From an uncultured Erysipelotrichaceae bacterium (GTDB lineage Bacteria; Bacillota_I; Bacilli_A; RFN20; CAG-826): a stretch of 6,613 bases of DNA. Shown one piece after another: positions 1-6,348 of the stretch. Made by a program: the position numbers and the translations under genes. How positions within the stretch are numbered: the first letter of the stretch is position 1; each line of letters opens with the position of its first letter. The notes beneath the pieces were generated by a model. It made no database searches. It was not told where the DNA came from and saw nothing but the letters and a program-made list of their open reading frames with translations. The DNA lies in contig ONWJ01000063.1 of NCBI GenBank assembly GCA_900321535.1, positions 1-6,613 on the forward strand, read 5' to 3'.

Positions 1-924
1 CTTTCGGGCCGCACTTCGATCATCGAGATGACGGGGCTATCGCTCAGAGAGATTCATGAGGTTGATTTCCACGCCCATTTCGTCCCTACCGAGGCATACC
101 TTTCCGAGCGGAAAAAACATCTGAAAAATTACGGAGACATCTGGTCTTTCATCCACCGCGGGAGCTATCCTGAGCTCTACGATAATCCCAACAAAGATTG
201 GGAGGAATTCTATTCCTCCTACGTTCAAACTTATCTTGAGAAAGATGTCCTCACGGAAACGAAAATCAAAGACCTCACCGCCTTCGTCCGCTTTCTGACC
301 GCGGTCGCGGCAAGAACCGGGACGATCCTCAATTACGAGAACATCGCCAATGACGTAGGAGTGTCTGCGGTCACCATCAAGGAGTGGCTCTCCATCTTAG
401 TGAAGACCAACATCGTCTATCTGCTTCAGCCTTATTTCAATTCTCATCTCAACAGGGCGATTAAATCCCCAAAGATCTATTTCCGCGACACCGGGCTTGC
501 CGCTTTTTTGACAGGCTGGCTCACCAGGGATCAATTGGAAAAAGGCGCCAAAAACGGGGAATTCTTCGAAACCTTCATCGTCAATGAGATCATCAAGAGC
601 TTCGCCAATGAAGGCAAAGATTATTCCAAGCGCGTCTTCTATTACAACGGCAAAGACAGAATCAAAAAACGCATCAACGCGGATGGAGAGGAAATCGTCA
701 CGACCGTCGAATCCGAAATCGATCTGATCATCGAGGAGAACGGCGTCCTTTATCCCATCGAAATCAAGAAGAAGGACATGCCCAATGTCGGTGACGCCGC
801 CTCCTTTGATGTGTTGGATAAGGACATCGATAAGAAACGCGGGCTTGGGGTCATCATCTCCAGCAGCCCCAACAAGGTGAGCCTGCGCGAAAACCTCATC
901 TGCTTGCCCATCGAATACATTTGA
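1..924 (+). CDS. AAA-family ATP-binding protein with DUF4143 C-terminal domain (5' end missing)
   Basis: The reading frame is open from the first base, so the gene begins upstream; 307 codons are visible, ending in TGA. The first visible residues (LSGRTSIIEM, then LSLREI) match the strand and linker that end the AAA_14 ATPase core in this family, so the Walker A and B motifs lie outside the window. The ATG at position 28 is an internal Met. Further on (numbering from the first codon) come a winged-helix-like segment at about 111-145, the family motif IYFRDTGLAAFLTG at about 158-172, and a C-terminal part with PD-(D/E)XK-like spacing (EIDLII followed by YPIEIKKK, about 239-257). An insertion of about 20 charged residues precedes EIDLII. 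DUF4143 ATPases are common, often multicopy, and of unknown function; some have been linked to toxin-antitoxin-like or nuclease roles, but nothing here settles that. It ends about 110 bp before the promoter of the next operon and is probably unrelated to it. Confidence 0.85.
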   Translation, partial: LSGRTSIIEMTGLSLREIHEVDFHAHFVPTEAYLSERKKHLKNYGDIWSFIHRGSYPELYDNPNKDWEEFYSSYVQTYLEKDVLTETKIKDLTAFVRFLTAVAARTGTILNYENIANDVGVSAVTIKEWLSILVKTNIVYLLQPYFNSHLNRAIKSPKIYFRDTGLAAFLTGWLTRDQLEKGAKNGEFFETFIVNEIIKSFANEGKDYSKRVFYYNGKDRIKKRINADGEEIVTTVESEIDLIIEENGVLYPIEIKKKDMPNVGDAASFDVLDKDIDKKRGLGVIISSSPNKVSLRENLICLPIEYI

Positions 925-943
925 TTCGCTTTCATTCGCTTTC
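924..943 (+). repeat. Tandem 10-bp direct repeat at the end of the ATPase gene
   Basis: ATTCGCTTTC occurs twice back to back (924-933 and 934-943). The first copy begins on the last base of the TGA stop codon. The two copies are identical. Function is unknown; it may be simple slippage duplication. Confidence 0.8.
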
Positions 944-1013
944 GGCGACCTAGGGAAACATTCGCAATGCAAAACAGGTTTTTTGCTTCTTACAGGTCTA
1001 GCTAATTTGGCTC

Positions 1014-1041
1014 TTGCTCCACACGCCCATATGCGTATAAT
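1014..1041 (+). promoter_or_regulatory. Predicted sigma-A-type promoter for rimP-nusA-infB operon
   Basis: A perfect TATAAT -10 box is at 1036-1041. A partial -35 (TTGCTC, 1014-1019) sits 16 bp upstream. The upstream TG at 1032-1033 is one base too far for a canonical extended -10. Transcription would start near 1047-1049, giving a leader of about 85 nt before the TTG start of rimP. The -35 is weak, so confidence rests on the -10 and on its place before the operon. Confidence 0.7.
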
Positions 1042-1049
1042 AAGCACTG

Positions 1050-1071
1050 CGGAAATCCCGTAGCGGTTCCG
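1050..1071 (+). promoter_or_regulatory. Leader hairpin 1, at the 5' end of the rimP operon transcript
   Basis: CGGAA (1050-1054) pairs with TTCCG (1067-1071). Inside it CCG (1058-1060) pairs with CGG (1064-1066) around a TAG loop, leaving a 3-nt bulge (1055-1057). Lying just after the predicted transcription start, it could stabilise the 5' end of the mRNA or form part of a regulatory leader. Two further G-U pairs could extend its base. This was found by eye; no folding energy was computed. Confidence 0.45.
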
Positions 1072-1088
1072 TGAAGACATAGATTTTT

Positions 1089-1118
1089 AGGCGGTCTCCA
1101 TTGACCGCCTTTGCTTTG
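1089..1118 (+). terminator. Leader hairpin 2: candidate weak, NusA-responsive attenuator upstream of rimP
   Basis: AGGCGGTC (1089-1096) and GACCGCCT (1103-1110) form a perfect 8-bp stem with a 6-nt loop. The following tract reads TTTGCTTTG, a U-tract interrupted by GC. A strong stem with a broken U-tract is the kind of intrinsic terminator expected to depend on NusA. From memory of the literature, B. subtilis NusA autoregulates its operon through NusA-dependent termination in the leader. The hairpin lies inside the leader and ends 23 bases before the rimP start. An overlapping alternative helix, CCTT-GC (1108-1114) with GC-AAGG (1118-1123), would cover part of the ribosome binding site and is mutually exclusive with the base of this stem. 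Confidence 0.55.
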
Positions 1119-1120
1119 CA

Positions 1121-1126
1121 AGGAGG
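1121..1126 (+). promoter_or_regulatory. Ribosome binding site that fixes the TTG start of rimP
   Basis: AGGAGG, within A-AGGAGG-A, lies 7 nt before TTG at 1134-1136. No ATG or GTG in frame is suitably placed, and the RimP homology begins directly after this codon. This supports the non-ATG start. Confidence 0.85.
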
Positions 1127-1133
1127 AACGATC

Positions 1134-1589
1134 TTGGTAGAAGACAAAATCAAATCCATCATCACAACCAAGCTTCTAGAAGAAGGCTATGAACTCTACT
1201 CGGTCCATTATAAGCCGGGCAAGAACGCATCCCTTCAGATCACCGTCGACCGCGTCGCCCCCATCTCGCTTGAGGAAATCGTCCACGTAAGCGAATTGGT
1301 CTCGTCGCTGCTTGACGAAGAAGATCCCATCCAGGAGCCTTATACCCTCGATGTCTCTAGCCTCGGGGCAGAGAAGCCCATCGACCCCAGTCGATTAGGC
1401 GAATATGTCGGGCGGTATGTCAATCTCCATCTAAGCACGCCATATAAAGGCGAGAACTATGTTGAGGGAACCCTCATCCAGATCGAAGACGGGCAGGTGC
1501 AGCTGCAGGTCAAAGCCAAGACCAGAAAGCTCATCTACGCCTTCCCATCCAGCGACGTCGATAAGGCGCGCTTGGCCATTGAATTCTAA
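1134..1589 (+). CDS. rimP: Ribosome maturation factor RimP
   Basis: RimP binds the 30S precursor and helps assemble the 3' domain of 16S rRNA and S12; it is cytoplasmic. The protein is 151 aa from a TTG start, the usual family length. The N-terminal alpha/beta domain (about 1-82) holds the family block ISLEEIVHVSELVSSLLDEE (44-63), then DPI...YTLDVSSLG (64-78). The C-terminal SH3-like barrel (about 85-151) contains GRYVNLHL, GTLIQIEDGQVQLQV and the FPSSDVDKARLAIEF ending. The usual VSSPG motif reads VSSLG here (Pro to Leu at residue 77). A strong AGGAGG precedes the start. It is first in the operon, 23 bp before nusA, as in most bacteria. An upstream in-frame TTG at 1101 would lie in the leader hairpin and add 11 non-family residues, so it was not used. 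Confidence 0.95.
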   Translation: MVEDKIKSIITTKLLEEGYELYSVHYKPGKNASLQITVDRVAPISLEEIVHVSELVSSLLDEEDPIQEPYTLDVSSLGAEKPIDPSRLGEYVGRYVNLHLSTPYKGENYVEGTLIQIEDGQVQLQVKAKTRKLIYAFPSSDVDKARLAIEF

Positions 1590-1612
1590 ATTAGAAAAAG
1601 GAAAACAAAGAA

Positions 1613-3433
1613 ATGGACACCAAACAAATCGTTGAAGCGGTCAAAGAACTCGCCGCTTCCAAATCCCTTTCCGAAGAAGATGTCGGCATCGCCCTCGAGG
1701 AAGCTTTGCAGAAAACCTATCTCAAAGTCCTCGGCGGATGGGAAGACGCGGAAGTCTATTGCCACGTCGATATCGAGAAAGGAACCATCGAACTCGGTCA
1801 GATGAAAACCGTGGTCGATGAGGTCGAAGATGACTACGTCGAAATCGAACTCGCCGAAGCCAAAAAGATCAACAAAAAAGCCAAAGTCGGCGAAAAGATC
1901 GCGATCCCAGCCGAACTCAGCGACTTCTCCAAAGCCATCGCCATGGCGGTCAAATCCAACCTCCGTCAGCGTTTGGCCGAAGCTGAGCGCAGCGCACTTT
2001 ACACCATCTACAAAGACCATATCGGCGAGATGATGGTGGGCGTGGTCGAAAAAGCCGACGACCGCAACGTCTTCGTCAACATCGGACGCACGACCGTCGA
2101 ACTCACCAGACGCGAACTCATCGGCGATGAATATTTCAAAGTCGGCGATTCCATCAAGGTTTATATCCAAGAAGTCAAATCCGCGAATGAAGCCGTCAAC
2201 CCAAACACCAAGAAGCGCGGACCTCAAATCGAGGCTACCCGTTCTTCCGAAGGCTTCCTCAAGAGACTCTTCGAAGAAGAAATCCACGAGATTTATGACG
2301 GCACCGTCGTCATCAAAGCCATCGCCCGTCAAGCCGGCGTAAGAAGCAAAGTCGCCGTCTATTCCAACAATGAAGACGTCGATGCAACCGGCGCTTGCAT
2401 CGGACAAGGCGGCAGCCGCATCCAAAAGATCGTCGGCCAACTTGGTAATGGCAAAGGCAAAGAGAAGATCGATATCATCAACTATTCTCCATTCGCTCCA
2501 TTATTCATCATGGAAGCGGTGCGTCCTTCTCAAGCCCTCGGCGTCATCGTCGTTGAAGAAGATAAGACCGCCGAAGTCGTCGTTCCTAACGACCAGATCA
2601 TCGCTTATAACCGTTACAAAGCCAACCTTTCCTTGGCCTCCAAACTCACCGGTTACAAGATCACTTATCTCTCGGAAGAAGATGCAGAAGGCATCGATTA
2701 CATCACCCGTGAGATGGCCCTCAAGATGGCGGAAGAAGAAAAGCGTCTGCAAGAACGCGAAGAATACGCTAAAAAATCCCTCGAGGAAGCGCGTCGTCGC
2801 GAAGAAGCCCGCCGCGCAGCCGAAGAAGAGGCCCGTCGCCTTGCTGAAGAAGCGGAAGAAGCAAGAAAAGCCGCCGAAGAAGCTGCTGCTAAAGCCGCCA
2901 GCGCCAAAGAGACCAAGGCCGAACCGCTCCCAGAAAAGCCAGCCGTCGCGCCAAAAGCCAGCGCCAATCCAGAAGAATTCCCAGCCGAAGCGATCAACCC
3001 AGCCGCGGCTGCCCTTGCTGCGGTTGCCGAAGCCAAACGCCGCGAAGCCGAAGAAGCTGCTAAGCGCGCCGCAATGGCCGCTGAACAAGCCGAAGCTCCG
3101 GAAGAAGAGCCAGTGAAAGAGGAAGAGGCCCAGACCACCGATGTCAAGACGACCACGACCCTTTCCGATCTTGAACGCGAACTCGATGAGACCCGCGAAC
3201 GCAAGACCACGACCAAAGGCAGCAAGCGCCCACGCAAGATCACCGAAGAGGAAGTCAAGCGCGATCCAATCAAGCCGACTGCCCCAACTGGCATGGCCAT
3301 CTACACCGAGGAAGAACTCGCGGCCATGAACGAAGAAGATGAAGCCGACATCGATCTCTACGATGATGAAGAAGAGTCCGATATCGACGAAGAATACAAC
3401 GAATACGATCGTTATTACGACGACGAGAACTAA
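1613..3433 (+). CDS. nusA: Transcription termination/antitermination factor NusA with long charged C-terminal tail
   Basis: NusA binds RNA polymerase and nascent RNA, modulating pausing, termination and antitermination. The protein is 606 aa; B. subtilis NusA is about 370. Order of parts: RNAP-binding N-terminal domain (about 1-130), S1 domain (about 137-190), KH1 (about 225-292), KH2 (about 293-358) and an extra tail (about 365-606). KH1 keeps the hallmark GACIG with an intact GxxG loop (GQGG, 264-267). In KH2 the loop normally written IGKRGQN is YNRYKAN, so both glycines are missing, although LASKLTGYKI follows as expected. The tail starts with an Ala/Glu/Arg helix, likely coiled-coil or single alpha-helix (365-432), followed by a Pro/Ala linker (436-465), a second Ala-rich helix (466-492), a Thr/Lys region (508-545) and a very acidic, Tyr-containing end with MAIYTEEELAAM (561-572). 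The ATG is preceded by a modest AAAAAGG. The standard acidic repeats of proteobacterial NusA are not recognisable. Confidence 0.97.
   Translation: MDTKQIVEAVKELAASKSLSEEDVGIALEEALQKTYLKVLGGWEDAEVYCHVDIEKGTIELGQMKTVVDEVEDDYVEIELAEAKKINKKAKVGEKIAIPAELSDFSKAIAMAVKSNLRQRLAEAERSALYTIYKDHIGEMMVGVVEKADDRNVFVNIGRTTVELTRRELIGDEYFKVGDSIKVYIQEVKSANEAVNPNTKKRGPQIEATRSSEGFLKRLFEEEIHEIYDGTVVIKAIARQAGVRSKVAVYSNNEDVDATGACIGQGGSRIQKIVGQLGNGKGKEKIDIINYSPFAPLFIMEAVRPSQALGVIVVEEDKTAEVVVPNDQIIAYNRYKANLSLASKLTGYKITYLSEEDAEGIDYITREMALKMAEEEKRLQEREEYAKKSLEEARRREEARRAAEEEARRLAEEAEEARKAAEEAAAKAASAKETKAEPLPEKPAVAPKASANPEEFPAEAINPAAAALAAVAEAKRREAEEAAKRAAMAAEQAEAPEEEPVKEEEAQTTDVKTTTTLSDLERELDETRERKTTTKGSKRPRKITEEEVKRDPIKPTAPTGMAIYTEEELAAMNEEDEADIDLYDDEEESDIDEEYNEYDRYYDDEN
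2705..3430 (+). other. nusA: Region encoding the low-complexity NusA tail (residues 365-606)
   Basis: The DNA is rich in GAAGAAGC- and GCCGAAGAA-type codon runs, which also create long spurious open frames on both strands. The encoded tail alternates charged helix, Pro/Ala linker, helix and acidic disorder. Its first part resembles, in composition, the charged helix found in the N-terminal extension of many bacterial IF2 proteins. The IF2 encoded downstream lacks that extension. Confidence 0.75.
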
Positions 3434-3438
3434 TCATT

Positions 3439-3687
3439 ATGAAGCTAACCCCGACTAGGATGGACATCGCATCGAGGAAGACGTATCCCAAAGATCGTCT
3501 CCTCCGCTTCGTCGTCATCGACGGAACCCTCGTCCTCGACGAGAAACATGTCCTTCCTGGAAGAGGCTGCTATCTACTCAAAAGCAAAGAAGCGCTTGCA
3601 ACTGCGGTAAAGAAAAATCTCTTCACCCGTCATCTTCATGCCTCGCCTTCAAACGAATTGCTCCAGCGATTGGAGGAACTCTTATGA
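3439..3687 (+). CDS. rnpM: RNase P modulator RnpM (YlxR family)
   Basis: This is an 82-aa YlxR/DUF448 protein. B. subtilis YlxR was renamed RnpM after it was shown to bind the RNase P RNA and modulate its activity in vitro. Visible family features are the N-terminal PTR segment, the KDRLLRFV strand (18-25), a short V.D strand pair, the signature GRGCY (41-45) and the helical LATAVKKNLFTRHL (53-66). The Cys usually found after the first Arg/Lys (RKCVV) is absent; the segment reads RMDIAS. The ATG is 5 nt after the nusA stop and has no convincing Shine-Dalgarno sequence, so translation is probably coupled to nusA. An internal in-frame ATG at 3460 would remove the conserved PTR and was not chosen. 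It overlaps ylxQ by 4 bp (ATGA). Confidence 0.9.
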   Translation: MKLTPTRMDIASRKTYPKDRLLRFVVIDGTLVLDEKHVLPGRGCYLLKSKEALATAVKKNLFTRHLHASPSNELLQRLEELL

Positions 3688-3998
3688 AGGAAGAGACATT
3701 GCGCTTCTTAGGGTTGCTTCGAAAAGGAGGCAACCTGATCATCGGAAAAGCGGTGGAATCCGCCGTACCGAAATCCTCCCTCATCGTCATCGCTAGCGAT
3801 GCGGGGGAAGCGGTCGCCAAAGCCATCAGCGACAAAGCGGCCCATTATCATAAGCGCGTCTATGTCGCTTCGACCAAGACGCAGCTAGGAGAAGCTCTTG
3901 GCTACCCTGAGCTCTCCGCGATAGCGATTCTTCATCCAAAGGCGGCCAAGAAAGTACTCGCATTAGAGGAAATCGCGCCGCAGAAAGGAGAGTTATGA
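3684..3998 (+). CDS. ylxQ: L7Ae-like RNA-binding protein YlxQ
   Basis: This 104-aa protein belongs to the L7Ae/L30e/S12e/Gadd45 fold and occupies the YlxQ position of the nusA-infB operon. B. subtilis YlxQ is a kink-turn RNA binder, but its cellular role is unclear. Visible features are LRFLGLLRKGGNLIIGK (6-22), the central strand SLIVIASDAGEAVAKAI (32-48), LGEALGYPELSAIAIL (68-83) and a C-terminal helix. By eye, the helix between the conserved Gly21 and the SLIVIA strand is about 3 residues shorter than in B. subtilis YlxQ. That segment contributes to kink-turn contact, so RNA specificity may differ. GGAGG (3672-3676) sits 7 nt before the ATG, inside the end of rnpM. The gene ends in an ATGA overlap with infB. 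Confidence 0.85.
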   Translation: MKEETLRFLGLLRKGGNLIIGKAVESAVPKSSLIVIASDAGEAVAKAISDKAAHYHKRVYVASTKTQLGEALGYPELSAIAILHPKAAKKVLALEEIAPQKGEL

Positions 3999-5851
3999 AG
4001 AAAAAACCAGGATACGATCCCAAAAAACCCGGCAACAAACAAGGCAGGGTTTCCAATTTCACCCCCGGCGGACAAAAGCGCAAAGAGGACTATGCTGTCG
4101 TCAATGGCGGCGTCTTCGTCTACACCAAACCGCTTTCCGTCGGCGAGCTTTCCAAAGCCATCAACGTACCTATCCCGGCCATCATCAAATTCCTCTTCAT
4201 GCAAGGAAAGACGGTGACCATCAACCAAATTCTCGATGATGAGACCATCGGTGAGATCTGCTTGGAATACAATTACGACTTCAAGCGCGAGAAAATCGTC
4301 GATGAAACTCATTTCGAAGAGCTCGAGATCCAAGATGATCCCGCCTCTTTATTGCCTCGTCCACCGGTTGTCACCATCATGGGACACGTTGACCATGGCA
4401 AAACCACTTTGATCGACGCGATCCGTAATTCCCGCGTCGTCGATACCGAAGCCGGAGGCATCTCTCAGGAAATCGGTGCTTACCAAAAAGAGATCAACGG
4501 ACAGAAAATCACCTTCATCGACACCCCAGGGCACGCCGCCTTCACCGCGATGCGCGCTCGCGGCGCTTCGGTGACCGATATCGTTGTCTTGGTCGTTGCC
4601 GCTGATGACGGCGTCATGCCACAGACCATCGAGGCGATTGACCACGCGAAAGCCGCTGGCGTTCCTATCATTGTTGCCATCAACAAGATGGATAAGCCAG
4701 GCGTCAATCCGCATAAAGTCAAAGAAGAGCTCATGGCCCACGATGTCATCGCCGAAGAATATGGCGGCGACGTCATGGTCGCGGAGATTTCCGCCAAAGC
4801 CAAAACCGGCATCGACGAATTGCTTGAGATCATTTTGCTCAAAGCCGAGATGCTCGAACTTAAAGCCAACCCCAATCGTTACGCCATTGGTTCGGTCTTA
4901 GAGGCTGAACTTGATAAAGGCGAAGGTCCAAAAGCCACTTTGCTTGTCCAAAATGGTACTTTGAAAGCAGGGGACTATGTTGTCGTCGGCGAAGCCTATG
5001 GCAAGATCAGACGCATGACCAACGAACACCGCGCCGTACTTAAATCTGCTGAACCAGCCACCCCAGTATCGGTAATTGGCCTCTCCGCGGTTCCTAGCGC
5101 TGGCGACCGCTTCATGGCCTTCCCAGAAGAGCGTCAGGCTCGTGAAATCGCTGAAAGACGTGCCATGGCGAAACAACTTGAAGCCCGCGCAGGAAGTGCG
5201 GCGATGTCGCTCAATGATCTCAACAACCTCGTCAATCAAGGCAAGGTCAAAGATATCAACATCTTGGTCAAAGCCGATAGCGATGGTACTGCCCAAGCCC
5301 TCAAGCATAATCTTGAGAAAATGTCGAATGAACAGGCTAAAATCCATGTTTTGGCGGCTTCCGCTGGTGCCATCAGCGACTCTGACATCCTTCTTGCGAC
5401 CGCCTCTCATGCGATCATCTTCGGATTCAACGTCCGTCCAGATGCCCGCGTTAGAAAGCTAGCCGAAGAAAACAAAGTCGAAATCCATCTCCACAAGATC
5501 ATCTATGAATTGCTCGATGAGATGGAAGCATCCTTAAAAGGCCTTAAGGTCGCCGAAAAAGTCGAAACCATCCTCGGTCAAGCCGAAATCAGACACATCT
5601 ATAAGATCTCCAAAGTCGGCACGATCGGCGGTTCTTATGTCACCTCTGGCTCGTTGAAGGCCAACTGCAAAATCCGCCTGATCCGCGATGGCGTGGTCAT
5701 CTATGATGGCAAACTTGGTTCCCTCAAGCGTTATAAAGACGATGCGAAGGAAATCAGAGAAGGCTTCGAATGCGGCCTTACCATCGACGGCTATAATGAC
5801 ATCAAAGAAGGCGACATCGTCGAAGGCTACGAATTCGTCGAGAAGGAGTAA
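3995..5851 (+). CDS. infB: Translation initiation factor IF-2
   Basis: IF-2 is the GTPase that brings initiator fMet-tRNA to the 30S subunit and promotes 50S joining. The protein is 618 aa, the short form. A basic, probably disordered stretch (1-40) is followed directly by one IF2_N domain (about 43-97, with [11 protein letters not shown]). GTPase motifs are all present: G1 GHVDHGKTT (130-138), switch [11 protein letters not shown] (154-163), G3 DTPGH (176-180), G4 NKMD (230-233) and G5 SAK (266-268). Domain II (about 290-375), domain III (about 405-500) and the fMet-tRNA-binding C2-type barrel (about 515-615, with [14 protein letters not shown]) follow. Switch I differs from the usual GGITQHIGAY by Thr to Ser and His to Glu. 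The usual long Ala/Glu/Lys-rich N-terminal extension is absent. AAAGGAG is 4 nt before the ATG, which overlaps the ylxQ stop. Confidence 0.98.
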   Translation: MKKKPGYDPKKPGNKQGRVSNFTPGGQKRKEDYAVVNGGVFVYTKPLSVGELSKAINVPIPAIIKFLFMQGKTVTINQILDDETIGEICLEYNYDFKREKIVDETHFEELEIQDDPASLLPRPPVVTIMGHVDHGKTTLIDAIRNSRVVDTEAGGISQEIGAYQKEINGQKITFIDTPGHAAFTAMRARGASVTDIVVLVVAADDGVMPQTIEAIDHAKAAGVPIIVAINKMDKPGVNPHKVKEELMAHDVIAEEYGGDVMVAEISAKAKTGIDELLEIILLKAEMLELKANPNRYAIGSVLEAELDKGEGPKATLLVQNGTLKAGDYVVVGEAYGKIRRMTNEHRAVLKSAEPATPVSVIGLSAVPSAGDRFMAFPEERQAREIAERRAMAKQLEARAGSAAMSLNDLNNLVNQGKVKDINILVKADSDGTAQALKHNLEKMSNEQAKIHVLAASAGAISDSDILLATASHAIIFGFNVRPDARVRKLAEENKVEIHLHKIIYELLDEMEASLKGLKVAEKVETILGQAEIRHIYKISKVGTIGGSYVTSGSLKANCKIRLIRDGVVIYDGKLGSLKRYKDDAKEIREGFECGLTIDGYNDIKEGDIVEGYEFVEKE

Positions 5852-5854
5852 CCA

Positions 5855-6223
5855 ATGGCGGATCGGCACGGTAGATTAAAAGCCTTGTATCAAAGGAATA
5901 TCTCCGATATCGTCAACTTCGAGCTGAAGAAATCATCCATCGGGATGGTGTCGGTCAATGAAGTGAAACTCGCCCCCGATTTCTCGGAAGCGAAAGTCTA
6001 TGTTTCCTTCATGGACGCGAAATACCCAAAGCAGAACCTAGAAGCCTTAAAAGCGACCGAAGGGTTCGTGCGTACCTCTTTAGCCAAAAAAATGGATGTC
6101 TACAAGGTTCCGAAAATCCGTTTCTTCTTAGATGAGTCTCTTGAATCCGCCTTGCGATTAGAAGAGGCGCTTCGGAAGGAAGATGAACCTCATAAGGATG
6201 TCCATATCGAGGATATCGAATAA
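5855..6223 (+). CDS. rbfA: Ribosome-binding factor A
   Basis: RbfA is a type II KH-fold protein that binds pre-30S subunits and assists 16S rRNA 5' end maturation and cold adaptation. The protein is 122 aa, the usual length. Visible motifs are the N-terminal helix with ISDIVNFELKK (16-26), the strand pair GMVSVNEVKLAPDFSEAKVYVSF (30-52, read as two strands), the helix EGFVRTSLAKKM (69-80) and VPKIRFFLDESLESALRLEE (85-104), the family's PxxxFxxDxS signature. The usual DPR before the first strand is replaced by SSIG, and the usual Arg of LR.xP is Tyr (VYKVP). AGAAGGAG at 5841-5848, inside the end of infB, lies 6 nt before the ATG. It is the last gene of the operon, directly before a terminator. 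Confidence 0.95.
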   Translation: MADRHGRLKALYQRNISDIVNFELKKSSIGMVSVNEVKLAPDFSEAKVYVSFMDAKYPKQNLEALKATEGFVRTSLAKKMDVYKVPKIRFFLDESLESALRLEEALRKEDEPHKDVHIEDIE

Positions 6224-6227
6224 CGTT

Positions 6228-6256
6228 AAGCCCTGTTTGCGCAGGGCTTTTCTTGT
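6228..6256 (+). terminator. Rho-independent terminator ending the rimP-rbfA operon
   Basis: AAGCCCTG (6228-6235) pairs perfectly with CAGGGCTT (6242-6249) around a TTTGCG loop, followed by a short T-rich run (TTCTT) that continues from the end of the stem. It starts 4 nt after the rbfA stop. It separates rbfA from truB, which in many Bacillota are co-transcribed. Confidence 0.88.
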
Positions 6257-6274
6257 GGTTCAATCGGAATTAGA

Positions 6275-6297
6275 ATAGTATTACTATACACTGTATA
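6275..6297. repeat. Two overlapping palindromes in the rbfA-truB spacer
   Basis: ATAGTA-T-TACTAT (6275-6287) and TATAC-ACT-GTATA (6285-6297) are both perfect and share 3 bp. They are AT-rich and could be operator-like or simply part of an AT-rich promoter region. No regulator gene is visible in the window. Confidence 0.5.
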
Positions 6298-6348
6298 AAT
6301 CGTGGATGAAGATGTTTCGCTGATTGCATAAGTGGGGACGCAAACGAA

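Noticed and set aside
969..986. GCAAAA/TTTTGC hairpin as a terminator for the ATPase gene
   Set aside because: The stem is only 6 bp and AT-rich, and the T-run is inside the hairpin rather than after it; I could not identify a convincing terminator for this gene.
922..1005. Read-through of TGA as Trp, extending the ATPase to the TAA at 1003
   Set aside because: The two ATGA gene overlaps need TGA as a stop, all Trp codons seen are TGG, and the protein already ends at the usual family end.
397..1080. Long open frame on the minus strand across the ATPase gene and intergenic region
   Set aside because: It is antisense to a clear family protein, spans the promoter region, and its translation has no recognisable family features.
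1101..1103. Upstream TTG as an alternative rimP start
   Set aside because: It lies at the loop and stem of the leader hairpin, lacks a ribosome site, and adds residues outside the RimP family; TTG at 1134 has AGGAGG 7 nt upstream.
925..1133. tRNA, riboswitch or small-protein gene in the first intergenic region
   Set aside because: No tRNA-like cloverleaf, no recognised riboswitch core and no small open frame with a ribosome site were seen; only the promoter and leader hairpins are supported.
1586..2440. 284-codon minus-strand frame opposite nusA
   Set aside because: It is Asp/Phe/Gly-rich, the expected mirror of Glu/Lys/Ile-rich NusA codons, and lies opposite well-conserved NusA domains.
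2501..3300. Overlapping open frames on both strands in the NusA tail region
   Set aside because: They are products of the repetitive GAAGAAGC-type codons; the Ser/Arg-rich or Phe/Gly-rich translations have no family features.
4349..4901. Several open frames opposite or within infB
   Set aside because: All are shadows of the IF-2 GTPase domain, whose motifs are unmistakable in the + frame.
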